Source of the DNA: Trachythela sp. YZ-2020
Lineage: Eukaryota; Cnidaria; Anthozoa; Malacalcyonacea; Clavulariidae
Reading direction: 5' to 3'
NCBI GenBank assembly: GCA_016169945.1
Contig: JADLSH010000389.1
Location: 1-64,000 of the forward strand
DNA length: 64,000 nucleotides
Below are positions 39,911 to 52,618 of the stretch, piece after piece; within the stretch, counting starts at the first letter, position 1; each line of letters starts with the position of its first letter. Under the pieces are notes generated by a model that saw only the letters and a list, made by a program, of their open reading frames with translations, was not told where the DNA came from and made no database searches. The translations under genes and the position numbers were made by a program.

Positions 39911-42900
39911 ATTATCACAGGAACAAAATAAAACAAATTTGAAATGTGAGGTTTTCACATACCTGTACACGCTAGTCTCATCAATTTACATTCATAATTA
40001 TCCGCTACAAATCGTAACACAATCCCAAATTAAATAGCTTGGAACAAATGAACAATGACTAATACTGCAAAATGTGTTGAAGTCAAGTGTCACTGTCTTG
40101 AGAACACTTCCAAGGATTTCTTTCTGATGTGAGACTGTAGAAAGAAAGGTCGCTTCACGTGCCGATACAGCGGCGCCACGTTTATAGCCGTTTTAGTATT
40201 GTAATCCTATCCATCTTCCAAATTTACAGCCACACAGAGAACAGCATCCTTCATAGTACATAATTATGTTCAAATGCAGGCTGTAACTGTTTGAAGTCGA
40301 CGTAATTTGTAAGAAATTGAATGTGACCTTATTTTGACATTGCGTTCTAATTGATAAACAAACTTGTCAGTTGTCGCCTCGTTTACATGTCACGAGAGTC
40401 TTGACAGCTCATGGCTGTGTTTTGTTGTATACGATCTAGCGATCACCGTTCGTTCATATTAATTATTTATTTGTTAACAATAGCAATGGCTAGTTCCAAT
40501 CATTTTTCAAACTGTAGTTTATATAATATTCGCGAAAAAAATGTGGATTTTCCAGTTTAAGTAAAGCGAAAGATAATGTGCTATTGCAAGACTGCACAAG
40601 CGATATATCAAAGCACTTGGCCAACTGTCACTTACCCAAGTCTTTACAAGAGTATGAGGTCATTCTATCTCGTGCAGGGATTTTCCGATGGAGTAAATGT
40701 TTCCTCGAAAACACGATAATTTGTCCTACTCATCGAGACGAATTAGGAAAGTACTGGCGCCCCTCCAAATCTTGTCAGTACCCAAGTCACAGAGGAAAAC
40801 CAAAACGATTGCAGGACACACACGTCATTAATATCAAGGTTGCCACTGAAATTTGTGACTTGTTTGGATGCACAGTTCCGATGACAGTGACTTGTTTGGA
40901 TGAACTATTTTCTGTCTTTAATTTTTTTAATCAGAGAGTTTGATCATGCTCAACATGCAGACTAAGTCACAGGGAGTCAACACTCAAAGCGGAAGAAGGT
41001 AGAAATGAAAGAAGGGCGTGGGAAAGGTTCGTTTTAGCAGTCGGATGAATAAATATTTAGGCGCCAGCAATTTGGCGCTGCGTATAAAACGTACATCATG
41101 GTTCACCACGAGCATCCTGGGCTGAATATCTCTCAAGCTTGAATATTAGTTGGTAGAGGCGCACTTTGCATTTGCAATATTGAAAATCATTTTGTTCCTT
41201 TTGCAGAGCAACAAACAGTCCAGACGCACGAAGTCTTCCCGATATATCAAGACTTAGTGTTTCAACATATTCTGAAAGCAATGCATGGAAACCTGGTGCA
41301 TTTTCTAGACAAATATTATGCGGTGATGATTCACAAGAGGATATTTCAGCCACTGGTGCACTAGAAACTTTCAATGAAACAATGAAAAAACTGTCTGAAC
41401 ATACATCTAGTGATATTACACCGTTGAAATTTCAATTTACCAGTAAATGGAACGAAGTAACACCCGATGAAAAGCAAGAATGCTTCGAGAAAACCGAAGA
41501 AGCTTGTAGGGTTGTGTGTGATATTAATTGCTCCTGCAGACGGCTCAAGTCTTTATGACTCACTTCTGACCGAATCAGACGAGGAATACATCTCAGGTGA
41601 CCTAGTTGCTTTGATGATTGCATTTGCAGATGCTCCAACTCGTAAGCTGAAACTACAGATACTATAAGTATATATGTATACAGGTATCCAATAAACATAT
41701 TGATTAAACTTCACGAGCCTTATGGAGGAGTTTCAAAATGGCAAATCAAGCAAGCACGTGCCCATGCAAAATTAAATGGACCAGGATCAATTCCGGAAAA
41801 GACTATTTCCAACAGAGTGCGTATCGATCAGAGTAAACTTGACCATTTCTTTTCTTTTATAAATCCCCATATTTCGATCAAGATGTTGCATTTGGTATGC
41901 GTACCATGACATTGAACAGCGGAGAAAAAATCGAAATGCCTAATAGCACGGTCACAAGATCCACTATAATAGCGCAGCATCAAAAATATTGTGAAGAAGA
42001 AGAGTTTGTACCGATTAGTAGATCGATGATGTTTCGGATTTTGGAGGTACGCGAAGCATCGCAGCGTAAATCACTAAGTGGGCTGGATAATACAGTAACT
42101 GATGGAGTTATGGGATTTTCAACATTGGAAAATATCGTTTCCGAGTTGGCTGTTGGGGCAATTTGGTGCTGACAAGAGATGGGTTGAAGATACGACGAAG
42201 ATCATGCGTGATAGTAAACTGTATCTCAAGGTCGCTCTCAGTGATCCCAAGGATAAGGAACTGCAACAAACTTGTCCTCATGAGCATTTAATGAAATGTG
42301 AAGAATGTGCAAATCTGAAATTTGTTATAAAAGATATTCAAGATAAAGTCCAAAACCTGGGAATCCAGTACGAAGGAAAGGCGGGAAGATATGCTCTACG
42401 ACCTGAAACAGGCTGCAAAGGATATTTTCGAATGGAAGTCTCACATCATGCGCTCGACAAATCAAGAGAATGGGAAGCAGGACCCCCTTCAGCACCTAGA
42501 TGAAAACACTGTTCTAGTGATAATGGATTGGGCCATGAAGTACCAGCCGAGAAAATATCGAGAGAAACAATGCGAATGTTTCGGGGAAGCGTGGATGGTC
42601 GTGGCATGTGAGCAGCGTTATGTCAAAGTATGATGACACATTGAGCGTACAGTCTTTTTTGTTCACATAATTGACAATAGTAACCAAGACTGGTTTTCAG
42701 TTGCGTCAATTTTAGAAAATCTTCTCCAGACAGTGAATGTGAAAAACTCGCAGATAACAAAAGCATTTTTAAGGTCGGATGAAGCGGGCTGTTATCACAA
42801 CAATATGTTGATTTTGGCGTGCAATGACCTTTCTCAGTCAAGTGGTGTACAGATTGTGGGGTATGATTTCTCTGAGCCACAGAGTGGCAAAGACATTTGT

Positions 42901-44542
42901 GATAGGATTATCTGTCCAATGAAGTCAACTATCAGTTCTTTCTGCAATGAGGGACACGACATTCTTTCTGCAGTTGACATGCACACTGCGTTAAAAGAGC
43001 GACCGGTAAAAGGAGTAACCGCTAGCGTTGGAGTCATCGACGAATCCAAAAGTACGTTCAAAAAATAGACGGATTCAGCAAATTCCATGACTTCCGCTTT
43101 GAAAAGAATAAGCTAAGAATCTGGAGGGCTTACGGTATCGGAAAAGGTAAAGTGGTTACAACTAAATCGCTGTACAAAAATCGCCTGGTTCATCCTTCTT
43201 AACTACAGCTGTCAGATGAGCATGGATTCTTTCCCTGCAAAAGTAGAACAATCGACACAAAGAAAGATGCAAAGAAGAATGAAGATCAAGAGATTCATGT
43301 ATTTGAATGCCATGAGCCAGGGTGCGGTAAATCGTTTGACACATTGTGTGATTTGGAACTCCATCTAGATGTTGGAAACCACCAATCCTCTACAAACCGG
43401 CCTAAAGAAAATCTGTACGATTCCCTAAGACGAGACTGGGCTAAGCACAAATCTCCAGCCAAACAAAACGAAACACGATGAACTGTTGTTTGGCGGTTCT
43501 TCTGAATTATGTGAAGGGTGGACGTTGGCAACAAGTTCAGGAAATGTTCGTTTTGCGGAACATGTAAAGTCATATTTAACGACAAAATTCGACCTGGGTA
43601 CAACGACCGGTAACAAACTCACACCAAAAGAGGTTACACGAGAATGCGTCGTGCAAGGAATGAGAAAGGGGAAAGGCTCTTTTCAAGAGAGGAGTGGCTG
43701 AAAGAGAGCCAGATAAAAGGGTTCTCTTCTAGGCTGGCAGTCTCGCGAAAAAGATCAACACCTTTAGAAACAGAGAAAGAATCAGACGAGGAGTGGAAAG
43801 TGTATGAAAATGAACTAGAGTTTGTAATTCCATTCATGAACGCATTGGCTTGAAGCACCCAATCATCTGATGACACTTTTAACCTATGTGAATATGCTGC
43901 AAAAGGAAGACTCGCAATATAATACTATACTAAAATAAATTCTTGTTTACTATGAAATAATTTACACATCAAATGAAAGAAAACAAGACTTTGTAACAAG
44001 GATAGAGGAAATGGTAAAAGAATGCGGGTGCCTACATTTATTCCGATCTGCTTCCTGTATGAGCTGTCAAGACTCTCGTGACATGTAAACGAGGCGACAA
44101 CTGACAAGTTTGTTCATCAATTAGAACGCAATGTCAAAGTACTGTTAAGGTCACATTCAATTTCTCACAAATTACGTCGACTTCAAACAGTTACAGCCTG
44201 CATTTGAACATAATTATGTACTATGAAGGATGCTGTTCTCTGTGTGGCTATAAATTTGGAAGATGGATAGGATTACAGTACTAAAACGGCTATAAACGTG
44301 GCGCCGCTGTATCGGCACGTGAAGCGACCTTTCTTTCTACAGTCTCACATCAGAAAGAAATCCTTGAAAGTGTTCTCAAGACAGTGACACTTGACTTCAA
44401 CACATTTTTCAGTATTAGTCATTGTTCCGAGCTATTTAATTTGGGATTGTGTTACGATTTGTAGCGGATATTTATGAATGTAAATTGCTGTGACTAGCGT
44501 GTACAGGTACAGTATGTTGTTTTATTTTGTTCCTGTGATAAT
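39911..44542 (+). mobile_element. DNA transposon with ~0.5-kb terminal inverted repeats
   Basis: Left arm 39911..40411 and right arm 44060..44542 are near-perfect inverted copies; the outer end reads ATTATCACAGGAACAAAATA. No clear TSD was found. The interior encodes a broken transposase on the + strand. Confidence 0.85.
40578..43853 (+). pseudogene. Uncharacterised DDE-like transposase, multiply frameshifted
   Basis: Successive + strand ORFs read as one decayed protein. A Cys-rich N-terminal part (ICPTHRDELGKYWRPS) is followed by EPYGGVSKWQIKQARAHA, the FVPISRSMMFRILEVREAS and SGLDNTVTDG blocks, and an HEHLMKCEECANLK segment. Then come VIMDWAMKYQPRKYREKQ, FLRSDEAGCYHNN and YDFSEPQSGKDICDRI, which supply plausible catalytic D, D and E/D residues. 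A C-terminal C2H2-like ECHEPGCGKSFDTLCDLELH completes it. I recognise the family as abundant in cnidarian genomes but cannot name a Repbase superfamily with confidence. At least six frame changes make it inactive. Confidence 0.65.
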
Positions 44543-46189
44543 ATAGTATAGTATATTAAGACGTTGACATTAAGTATTGAGGTTTGACAGTTTTTCGCGC
44601 CTTTTATTATGGACGCCATGTTGTTGTTTTTCTACGTAGTTTAACAGTAAAGAACCTGTAAAGTTAACAATATTATATTTGAAATTGAGTTCTGTCTCTG
44701 CTCCGATCAGCTGTGAACCAGGATCACTGTAGATAAACTCGGGCCAACCGCGAATACTTCACCCTTGACTAAAATGCACGCCAAAACGCCAATTAAAAGT
44801 GTGACAAATTTTCTGCAAGTCCGTGCGTAATTTGACTTCGAAAATTGCGCAATTTATTTTGGCTCTTGAACAATTAGGGTTGTTCAGGGTAATACGAAAC
44901 CTATTGGGGTTGAAATGGGGATTTCCAAGGATAATTTCGATACCAAAGTTGCCATGGTTACGCTGTTTGCTTTGTTTGTGAAGGAGTCTTCTGGCAAGGG
45001 GTGCGCGGTGGTCTCCCTCGCTGCCGCTCTTTGTGTTGTACCTCTCCACGAGCGGCTTCTTACTTGCACACAACATTCCATTCCCTATTTTTTCAGTTTG
45101 ACCAATCACAACGTGTTTTGTGAAATTACGCACGAAGCTATTGCAGGAAACATTGCAAGATCAAGGAGTGGCGATGCGGCATTTCAGAATTTACATATAG
45201 GATGGACGACAAAACGCTAGTTTTCCTGTTCTCATGTAAAATGTTTTCTTAAAGTGAAAAAGAATTCAAAGAAAGATAAAGCTTAACTCTTAAACACACG
45301 CATTTAGTAATGTGTGTCGTATGCGAAAGCATTTATATTTTATTTCAAACGCTACGTATTGCCGCTTGGTGGTGAAATGTGCACAAACCGCTACAAGACT
45401 CTAATTTTCTATTAATAACGATTGTGTGAATTGTGTAATTATTTTGAAATATCGTCGACGAAGATGAGCCTCTGAAAATATTAGTTATTAGCAGATTTTA
45501 AAGGAGACAAAATACCGCAATAATTTTGCCAGTTTCAAGTCGACGACATCTATGTTTTGAATGAATTGTGGGCTTAGTAGTTATAGTGTAGTTTGTATTC
45601 ATATACAGTCGATCATGACCTGCATATTTATGTGCCTTGGCTGTATTATTGCAATATTTGTACAGTACAAAATATGGAAATCTTATACTATTTTTGTTTC
45701 TTACTGTAGAAAATAATAAAATATATATTCATGCCTGATCAATAGACAATTAAAATAAATCTGTGTCTGTGCCGTTGGGTCAAAACTTTATAGTGTAGTT
45801 TGGTTTGATACAAAGTATTAAACTATATATGTATATTTAAATAATTCTCGATAAAATATCAGCAAACAATAATTTCAAAATAATTGCTGCGAGCGAAGCG
45901 AACAGCACACTATTCATTCACGTTATGCATCTGCGCGGGCTGAACACACTGTAACAAACTCGATTGTTTGGTTGGTAGGCCGAACGATGATTTATGACGT
46001 CTTGGAACATTATAGCTTTCGAAATGCACGATCAGCGGTAACTGTGGCCAAAGTCGGTCCTTGAACCCGCAGCTTTAGAGCGTGATTTTGTGTACATATT
46101 GAATAGGCCAACAGCTTAGTGATGAAAGGCAATGTTCTTTTATTATGAATTGTTTAGCCTTGCTATGTGCTCAACGACACTGGCGTCGT
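44543..46189. other. No supported gene
   Basis: Overlapping ORFs on both strands at 44759..45220 are open but match nothing I recognise. The rest is AT-rich. Confidence 0.4.
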
Positions 46190-46194
46190 TTAAG

Positions 46195-46600
46195 CCGGTT
46201 ACAGACGAGCAAGTTTTCCAATTTCTGTGACAAGTTTTGATATGGCAAGTTTTATTTGCTCGTCTGTATACGCAACTTTGCCAAGTTTTTCTAAGACAAG
46301 TACACTTGTTCTAAAGCTAACATGCAAGCTTTTGAACAAGTGTACTTGTCATAGAAAAAATTGGCAAAGTACAAATTTCGCTCGTCTGTGTCACTGATCT
46401 GTGTGGGTCAACAAAGAAAACTTGTAAAAGTAATTTGAGCACTTATAGGTGTAGTTAGTCAGCAATCTTTCGTTGTATTGGCTTTCATGGCGGTCAGAAA
46501 ACCAAAAACTTGTCATAGAAAATTTGTTGTACGTGTGTACGTACAATTAGAAAATCAAACTTGCCATATTATGAAAACTTGTCATAGAAAATTTGCTTTA
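46195..46600. repeat. Palindromic MITE-like repeat
   Basis: Contains a near-perfect hairpin at 46271..46375 (CAACTTTGCCAAGTTTTTCT...AAAAAATTGGCAAAGT around TTGTTCTAAAGC/GCTTTTGAACAA). It is set in ACAGACGAGCAAG and CTCGTCTGT motifs and AACTTGTCATAGAAAA repeats. Confidence 0.65.
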
Positions 46601-46929
46601 ACAGTAGAGAGCATGGGATATAATGTATTTAAACGCTCTTAAAATGGTGAAATACCTAATGCAGAAACTATTTCGGTGAACTTGTAATAACTGCCTGCTC
46701 AATCGAACTTGGTGGCCTTAAGTCTTAATGTAAATTATTTACCAACGTTAACGTTAACAAATGAAACATCGCCACATTGCGGTGACACAAATTGCTAGTG
46801 TCTGTTCTTTGGCAACGTGAATCTCCCCGTTCATAAACACCCAATTCTAACATTTGATTATTAAATAATGCCCAGAGCTTATATATACATTTCGCAGCAT
46901 TTCACTTTCTATTAGAAATTCCTCATTCG

Positions 46930-47510
46930 ATGGGATTAATAGTAGAAGGTGTTAGTAGATGGAATACTCGAACAGAAATTTATATACATTTTTTAGACCT
47001 AGCCAGGAGCAGTTGCGAAAAATGCAACTTAGGCCCTCCGGCAGGAATTGAACCTGCGGCACTGCGATTCCGGCTCAGCGCTTCCACCAATAGTCCTGCT
47101 CCTAAGCATCAACCGCAAGTTCGGTATACAAGATGGGAGTGATGCCAGTATATGGTATATGGTATATGGGTAAATACTAAGATTTTTCTCGGCATTTCGT
47201 TCGATAAGAATAACAGTTGATGGTGTTTGTGGATGGAATATTCGAACGGAAATTTATATACATTTTAGACATAGGCAGGAGCAGTTGTGAAAAAACAACT
47301 TTGGCCCTCTGGCAGGAATCGAACCTGCGGCCCTGCGATTCCGGTGCAGCGCTCCAACCGATTGAGTTACAGAGTCCAGCTGCTGAGCATCAACCGCAAG
47401 TTCTATATACAAGGGCCTAAGTTGCATTTTTCGCAACTGCTCCTGGCTAGGTCTAAAAAATGTATCTAAATTTCCTTTCGAGTATTCCATCTACTAACAC
47501 CTTCTGTATT
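46930..47510 (-). mobile_element. tRNA-derived SINE cluster
   Basis: Two tandem leftward copies (about 46940..47150 and 47215..47410). Each has a tRNA-like head on the minus strand with box A-like TAACTCAATCGGTTGG (clear in copy 2) and box B GGTTCGATTCC. Both share a tail with TCCTGGCTAGGTCTAAAA and a TTCGAGTATTCCATC end. A third partial copy (47411..47507) is in the opposite orientation. A diverged copy lies at 57105..57232. Confidence 0.75.
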
Positions 47511-48183
47511 CTACGATGAATATCCATTTTTGCAAGGAGAAGTTGCTGGTATTGATTGGCAGACAATAATCGCAATAGAGCACTTCTACCATCGATCGTG
47601 TTATAAGAATTAGTCAAGAAACGAAATCCGAGGAAAACCGCGGTAAAGGAAAAGGTGATCAATGATTGTGAAGTTTTACGGATGATTGATATCTCCAGGT
47701 TGTACTCCGAAATCGCCGATCGATTAGCTGGCGAGGAAAATCATCACCTTATCATGCGCGCCAACAACTCAGAAATTAAAGAAAAATATTGAGAAGGTCT
47801 TCGGTGGGATTCTGGCGTCCTGGAACCTACAGTAATGAATTGTTGTATAATGACTGTCTCGAATTAACTTTTATCAAATGAAATATCAATACCGAATTTA
47901 ACAACTCGTTTGTTAGAGGAAATCCTCCAAAATCGTCAAAAAACCCCGTCAAAAGTCGCCCGCTTAGCCTCATCAATTGGTCAAGATCTTATGTACCACA
48001 CCAACAACGGCAAAAAGTAAACATCAAAGCACACTTCATTTCATTTTTGATAAACCGGTTCAAAGCAAGTAATTACCTAGAGAAATAAGTCTGGCCATCG
48101 AATTTCCTACAACGATGTTCTCGTTCTTGAGACGCATTTGGCAATGGAACATAGTAAAGACCAGATTCATAGATCTTTTACTC

Positions 48184-48344
48184 TGTTATGTTCCTTGTAT
48201 ATCTCAAGGATTGATAAGGATTCAAATACGAACACAACTGTAAAATTGCTATTAGTTTAATGGCTTCCTAAGAGAGAGACTATACATCATGAATAAATTC
48301 GATACTCGAGCCTGCGTGATCAGGTATAACCGCTGATCATTACA
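48184..48344 (-). repeat. Gypsy 3' LTR
   Basis: 161 bp, TG...CA ends on the coding strand; identical to the 5' LTR except for three substitutions. Confidence 0.95.
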
Positions 48345-48439
48345 ACTTCCTTATAAAACAAAAACAAAACAAAATGTCTCATAGTCTGAAATGTTTCAAT
48401 TAAAATGTTCAACTAAGTGTCCTAAACAAAACTTATGAT

Positions 48440-51187
48440 CTAGTACATCGCATAGTCATTAAATCTTGCGGGTCTTCTAATTATTCGTCCTCTTGAAGTT
48501 GTTCGTAGTCCTGGTGATCTCGACGTGATATTGGAGGTGGTATCCGAGGTGGTATCCGAGGTGTTATTTTCAGTGGTAGGTGTTACCGTACCATCTAAAG
48601 GTGGTAACTGTGGGACTGACTGAAAATCATCAAATGGTTCACTTGAACTGGATGGACTCTCATCAAATAGTTCACTTGAACTTGATGGACTTTCTCGAGA
48701 TTTGATCAACATTCTTCTGTTTCTGCGGTATTCTCCTCCATCCTCAGTTTTGATCCTGAAAGATCTTGGGGTGTCAGCCTTGTCGATCACAATACCAGGT
48801 TTCCAAAGTCCTTTCATCCTGACTCTGATTCTATCTCCTTTCTTGATCTCAGGAAGAGACTTTGTATGTTGATCATAGTGGATTTTTTGTTTCTCTTGTT
48901 TGAGATGTAGCATCATCTTGACTTTGTTGTGGTCAATGATTCTCGGTTGAAGTTGTGCTGCTGTGGTGGGTATCGTTGTGCGAAGTCTTCTGTTCATCAG
49001 AAGTTGAGCAGGTGATGCAATACCATCAATAGGGGTGTTTCTGTACTCCAGCAGACTAAGGTACGAATCTTTGCCATCCTTCTTTGCTTTGATCAAGAGA
49101 TTTTTCACGGTTTGAACAGCTCTTTCCACTAGACCATTTGCTTGTGGATTTAGCGGACTGACAGTAGTGTGCTTGAATTCCCACTTATCGGCAAACTGTT
49201 TGAATTCACCAGAGGCATATTGGGGTCCATTGTCACTGATAACTTCTGATGGAATCCCATGTCTCGCAAAGATTGACTTTGTGTGGGTGATGATTGTCGC
49301 ACTCTTGGTGTTCGGTAGCTTGGACACTTCAAAGAATCTTGATTAATAATCAACCATCAGTAGATAATCCAAATTATCTAATGTAAACAAATCTGTGGCA
49401 ACCATCTCCCATGGGTTGTCCGGTACTCTGAATGGAATCATCGGTTCTTTCGCGTTTTCTCTTCTGTGTTCTTGACAGATAGAACACTTTGTTACCATAT
49501 CGGTGATTTGAGAATTCATTCCTGGCCATTAGAGTACATCTCTGCCTCTTCTCTTGGATTTCTCCATTCCCATGTGGCCTTGGTGTATCTTCTCTAACAT
49601 TTCTTTTCTCAGTGTTGATGGTACAACTATGCGGTCGCTCTTGAAAATTATATCATCTATTACAGACAGTTCGTCTCTAATGTTCCAGTATTCTCGTATG
49701 CTTTCGTTCACTTGAGATCTTCTTTCTGGCCATCCTGACAGGATTGTTTCTTTTAGATCGTTCAGTTGCTTGTCTTCGTTGGTCGCTTTCCTAATCTCCT
49801 CTAACTTGGACTCGGTAGCTGGAAGGTTAGAAGTGATTAGGTGTACTTGGAAGTTCATCTCTTTCTCCATGCTGTCGTCAGCTGTTTCAGGAAGTGGTCC
49901 TCTTGAAAGCATATCTGGAACCACCAGCTCTTTGCCAGGTTTGTAGATTATCGTGTAGTCGTATTTCTGCATTCTGAGAAGTAATCGCTGCAAACGTGGT
50001 GGCGCTGCTGACAGTGGCTTCTTGACGATACTTTCTAACGGCTTATGATCAGATTCGATGACCACTTTCTTGCCATACGTATACTGGTTGAAACGCTCGA
50101 TGCTGAATTGAACTGCCAAGAGTTCCTTTTCAATCTGGGCGTATCTTGATTCCGCATCTGTCAAGGATCTTGAAGTATATGCTACAGGACTTCCTCCCTG
50201 TAGCAAAACTCCACCAAGTCCAGTCGGAAATGCATCGCAGCTGATTGTGACAGGCTTGGTAATATCAAAAAACTTCAATACTGGACTTTCTTCTTTGGTC
50301 AACAGATTCTTGATTTCTTGAAATGCTTTGTCTTGTTCGAAAGACCATTGGAAATCGGTATCCTTTCTCAACAATGTTCTGATTGGTTGCGTTACTGTTG
50401 CAAGGTTTGGAATGAACTTGCCCAGGTAATTTACAGTTCCCAGAAGTCTTTCCACACCTTTCTTATCTGTTGGCGCTGGCATATCTTTGATGGCCTTTAC
50501 TTTCTCCTCATCAGGTTTTATTCCTTCTTCTGTGAGCTTGTGGCCAACATACGTGACTTCAGTCACCTTGAATTCACACTTATTCTTGTTTAGTGTGAGA
50601 TTGATTCCCTCACATCTCTGCAGAACTGACTCTAGACGTTGATCATGCTCCGCCTCAGTTGCTCCATGAACCAATATATCATCGACGTCCGTCTCGACTC
50701 CTTCTAAGTCACCGAAATGCTGACTCATTCTTTTCTGGAAAACTTCTTGAGCGGACTTGATCCCGAATGGAGTGCACACATAACAATATCTGCCAAATGG
50801 AGTGTTTAAAGTGGTTAGCAGCTGACTTTCAACGTCCAAAGGAATTTGCCAGTAACCATGGTTGGCATCTAATTTAGAGAACCATTTAACATTTGCCATG
50901 CGTGTCGTGATGTTCTCAATGGTGGGTAGTTGATAGTGTTCACGCTTGATAGCTTTGTTGAGGTGTTGCGGATCTAGGCAAATACGAAGATTACCATTTG
51001 ATTTCTCCACAACCACCATCGAACTGACCCAGTCTGTTGGTTCTTCCACTTTACGAATGACGTTTGCTCTTTCCATTTCATCTAGTTCTGCTCTGACTCT
51101 ATCACGAAGAGCAGCTGGTATCGTCCTTGGAGCGTTAACCACTGGTGTTACACTTGTATCTACCTCAATGTGATAGGGTTTTTCCAA
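48440..51187 (-). pseudogene. Gypsy pol (RT, RNase H, integrase), two nonsense codons
   Basis: A 916-codon leftward frame. RT has FSKLDANHGYWQIPL, PFGIKSAQEVFQ and VETDVDDILVHG. RNase H has SCDAFPTGLGGVLLQGG, EKELLAV and ESDHKPLE. Integrase has the HxxxH-type GHMGMEKSKRRG, then SDNGPQYASGEF and PLNPQANGLVERAV with the DDE residues, and a basic tail. TAA codons at 49529..49531 (before WPGMN) and 49343..49345 (in VDY-stop-SRFF) are the only interruptions. Both lie where the family usually has an aromatic residue, so single substitutions explain them. The frame runs upstream of 51187 without an ATG and meets gag. Confidence 0.9.
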
Positions 51188-51212
51188 GCGACCTAACCCT
51201 GTAAATACATTG

Positions 51213-52469
51213 TCATTTGGGGTATCTCTTTGTTGTTTCCTCTTTCCAATCTTGTGATGACTTGGGCTTTAGAGGAGTTGCCACAGTGTTCATCACCACT
51301 TTGATTAAGCCAAGTTCTTGAGATGATTTCAATCCCAGTAATCCTGGTTGGTTAGTATCGACAACGTGGAATGTCATTTTCTTCTTGAAATTGTCTTTCG
51401 ATTGTACCGCTAACTGAATTGTTCCCAATACAGCTAAGTCGTCCCCAGAATAACTGACTAATTTGCTGCTGCAGGTGTTCAATCTTGGTTTTGATCCCAT
51501 TATCTTGCCTAGCTGTTGTGCTGGTAGTATGTTGACTTGGGATCCTGTGTCAACTATGAGTCGTGTGGCTTTTCCATTTATGGTGGTCCTCACAAACCAT
51601 TCATCATTCTGGATCTCAGTTGTAACCGCTCCTACGAAGAGTGTTTCTTCTTGGTCTGAATTTTCTTGATGTTCCAAATGATGGATTTTCTTCTTTGATC
51701 TATACATACTTTTGAAGTGATTGGGCTTTTGGCAATTATGACAAGTTTTTCCATATGCTGGACACTCCTTTTTGCCATGCTTTGCTCCACAATTTCTGCA
51801 GTCGAATACGATAGTCTGATTAGGCTTTTCTAGTCGACTTGGTTTTTTCCGTTGCTCTTGGTTATGGGTTTTCTTTTGGTTTCTCTTGCCATTGTTGATT
51901 CCATGGACCATTGATTCATTTTGCATATCTTTTAAATGACTATCCGTGGTTTCCGCAGCTCTCACTAGTTCCCATGCCTTTTTAAGAGTTAAGTTTGGTT
52001 CTCTGAGAAGTCCTTCTCTTGTCCTTTGATTGTTGACTCCCAACACAATTCGGTCCTTTATGAGAAAGTTTTTTAGAGCTCCAAACTCGCACGTTTCACA
52101 AAGTTTCTTTAATGTAGTCACATATTGGTCTAGTGTTTCATTGTTCTCTTGAGCTCTTGTGAAGAAAACATATCTTTCATAGCTAACATTCTTCTTCGGT
52201 TCGCAATATTCATCGAATTTCTCGATTACTTTGTCGATCTTCTTATCGTCGCCATCATCTTCCCAGATAAGGGTATCATACACGTCTAAAGCTTCGTTTC
52301 CCACGACCGTAAGAAATGTAGCTACTCGGGTTGCTGTATTTTTCTCGTTTATTCCCGTCGCAATTTCGCAATTCAGATATTTCTGTTTAAATTTCTTCCA
52401 ATTGACCGATATATTCCCACTGTTTAACTCTAGTGGTTTTGGCGGCGGCAAACCTTGATTCATTGCCAT
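51213..52469 (-). CDS. Gypsy gag with aspartic protease
   Basis: A 418-codon intact ORF from MAMNQGLPP. A capsid-like helical region spans residues ~15..180. A CCHC knuckle (CRNCGAKHGKKEC) follows, then a second knuckle (CHNCQKPNHFKSMY) in which the last Cys is Tyr. The protease has LIVDTGSQVNILP and the LLGL hydrophobic-loop motif. Pol starts 26 bp downstream of the stop in another frame, so a frameshift mutation or programmed shift lies in the CCCCAAATG region near 51213. The 5' LTR follows after ~150 bp of leader. Confidence 0.9.
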   Translation of the reverse strand: MAMNQGLPPPKPLELNSGNISVNWKKFKQKYLNCEIATGINEKNTATRVATFLTVVGNEALDVYDTLIWEDDGDDKKIDKVIEKFDEYCEPKKNVSYERYVFFTRAQENNETLDQYVTTLKKLCETCEFGALKNFLIKDRIVLGVNNQRTREGLLREPNLTLKKAWELVRAAETTDSHLKDMQNESMVHGINNGKRNQKKTHNQEQRKKPSRLEKPNQTIVFDCRNCGAKHGKKECPAYGKTCHNCQKPNHFKSMYRSKKKIHHLEHQENSDQEETLFVGAVTTEIQNDEWFVRTTINGKATRLIVDTGSQVNILPAQQLGKIMGSKPRLNTCSSKLVSYSGDDLAVLGTIQLAVQSKDNFKKKMTFHVVDTNQPGLLGLKSSQELGLIKVVMNTVATPLKPKSSQDWKEETTKRYPK

Positions 52470-52599
52470 TGTAGGTTGTGTCTGTACTGTATTTTCTTCT
52501 ACTGGATTTGACTTTTAACTTCGATGTCCAATCTTTTCGCAACTTCTCACTTGTTCTGCTAACAAGTTTGCTTAGTGCGAAGTTGAATATACAGGCCTA

Positions 52600-52618
52600 C
52601 CTTTTACACGTGACACCA
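52600..52618 (-). promoter_or_regulatory. Gypsy primer-binding site
   Basis: Directly inside the 5' LTR the coding strand reads TGGTGTCACGTGTAAAAG. TGG complements a tRNA 3' CCA end, as expected for a retroelement primer site. Confidence 0.7.

Noticed and set aside
44759..45220. Two overlapping ORFs (101 and 124 codons) on opposite strands
   Set aside because: Neither shows a recognisable domain, repeat context or splice structure; I cannot choose between them.
47254..47420. Functional tRNA gene on the minus strand
   Set aside because: It has box A and box B but poor anticodon-arm geometry and a SINE tail; a tRNA-derived SINE fits better.
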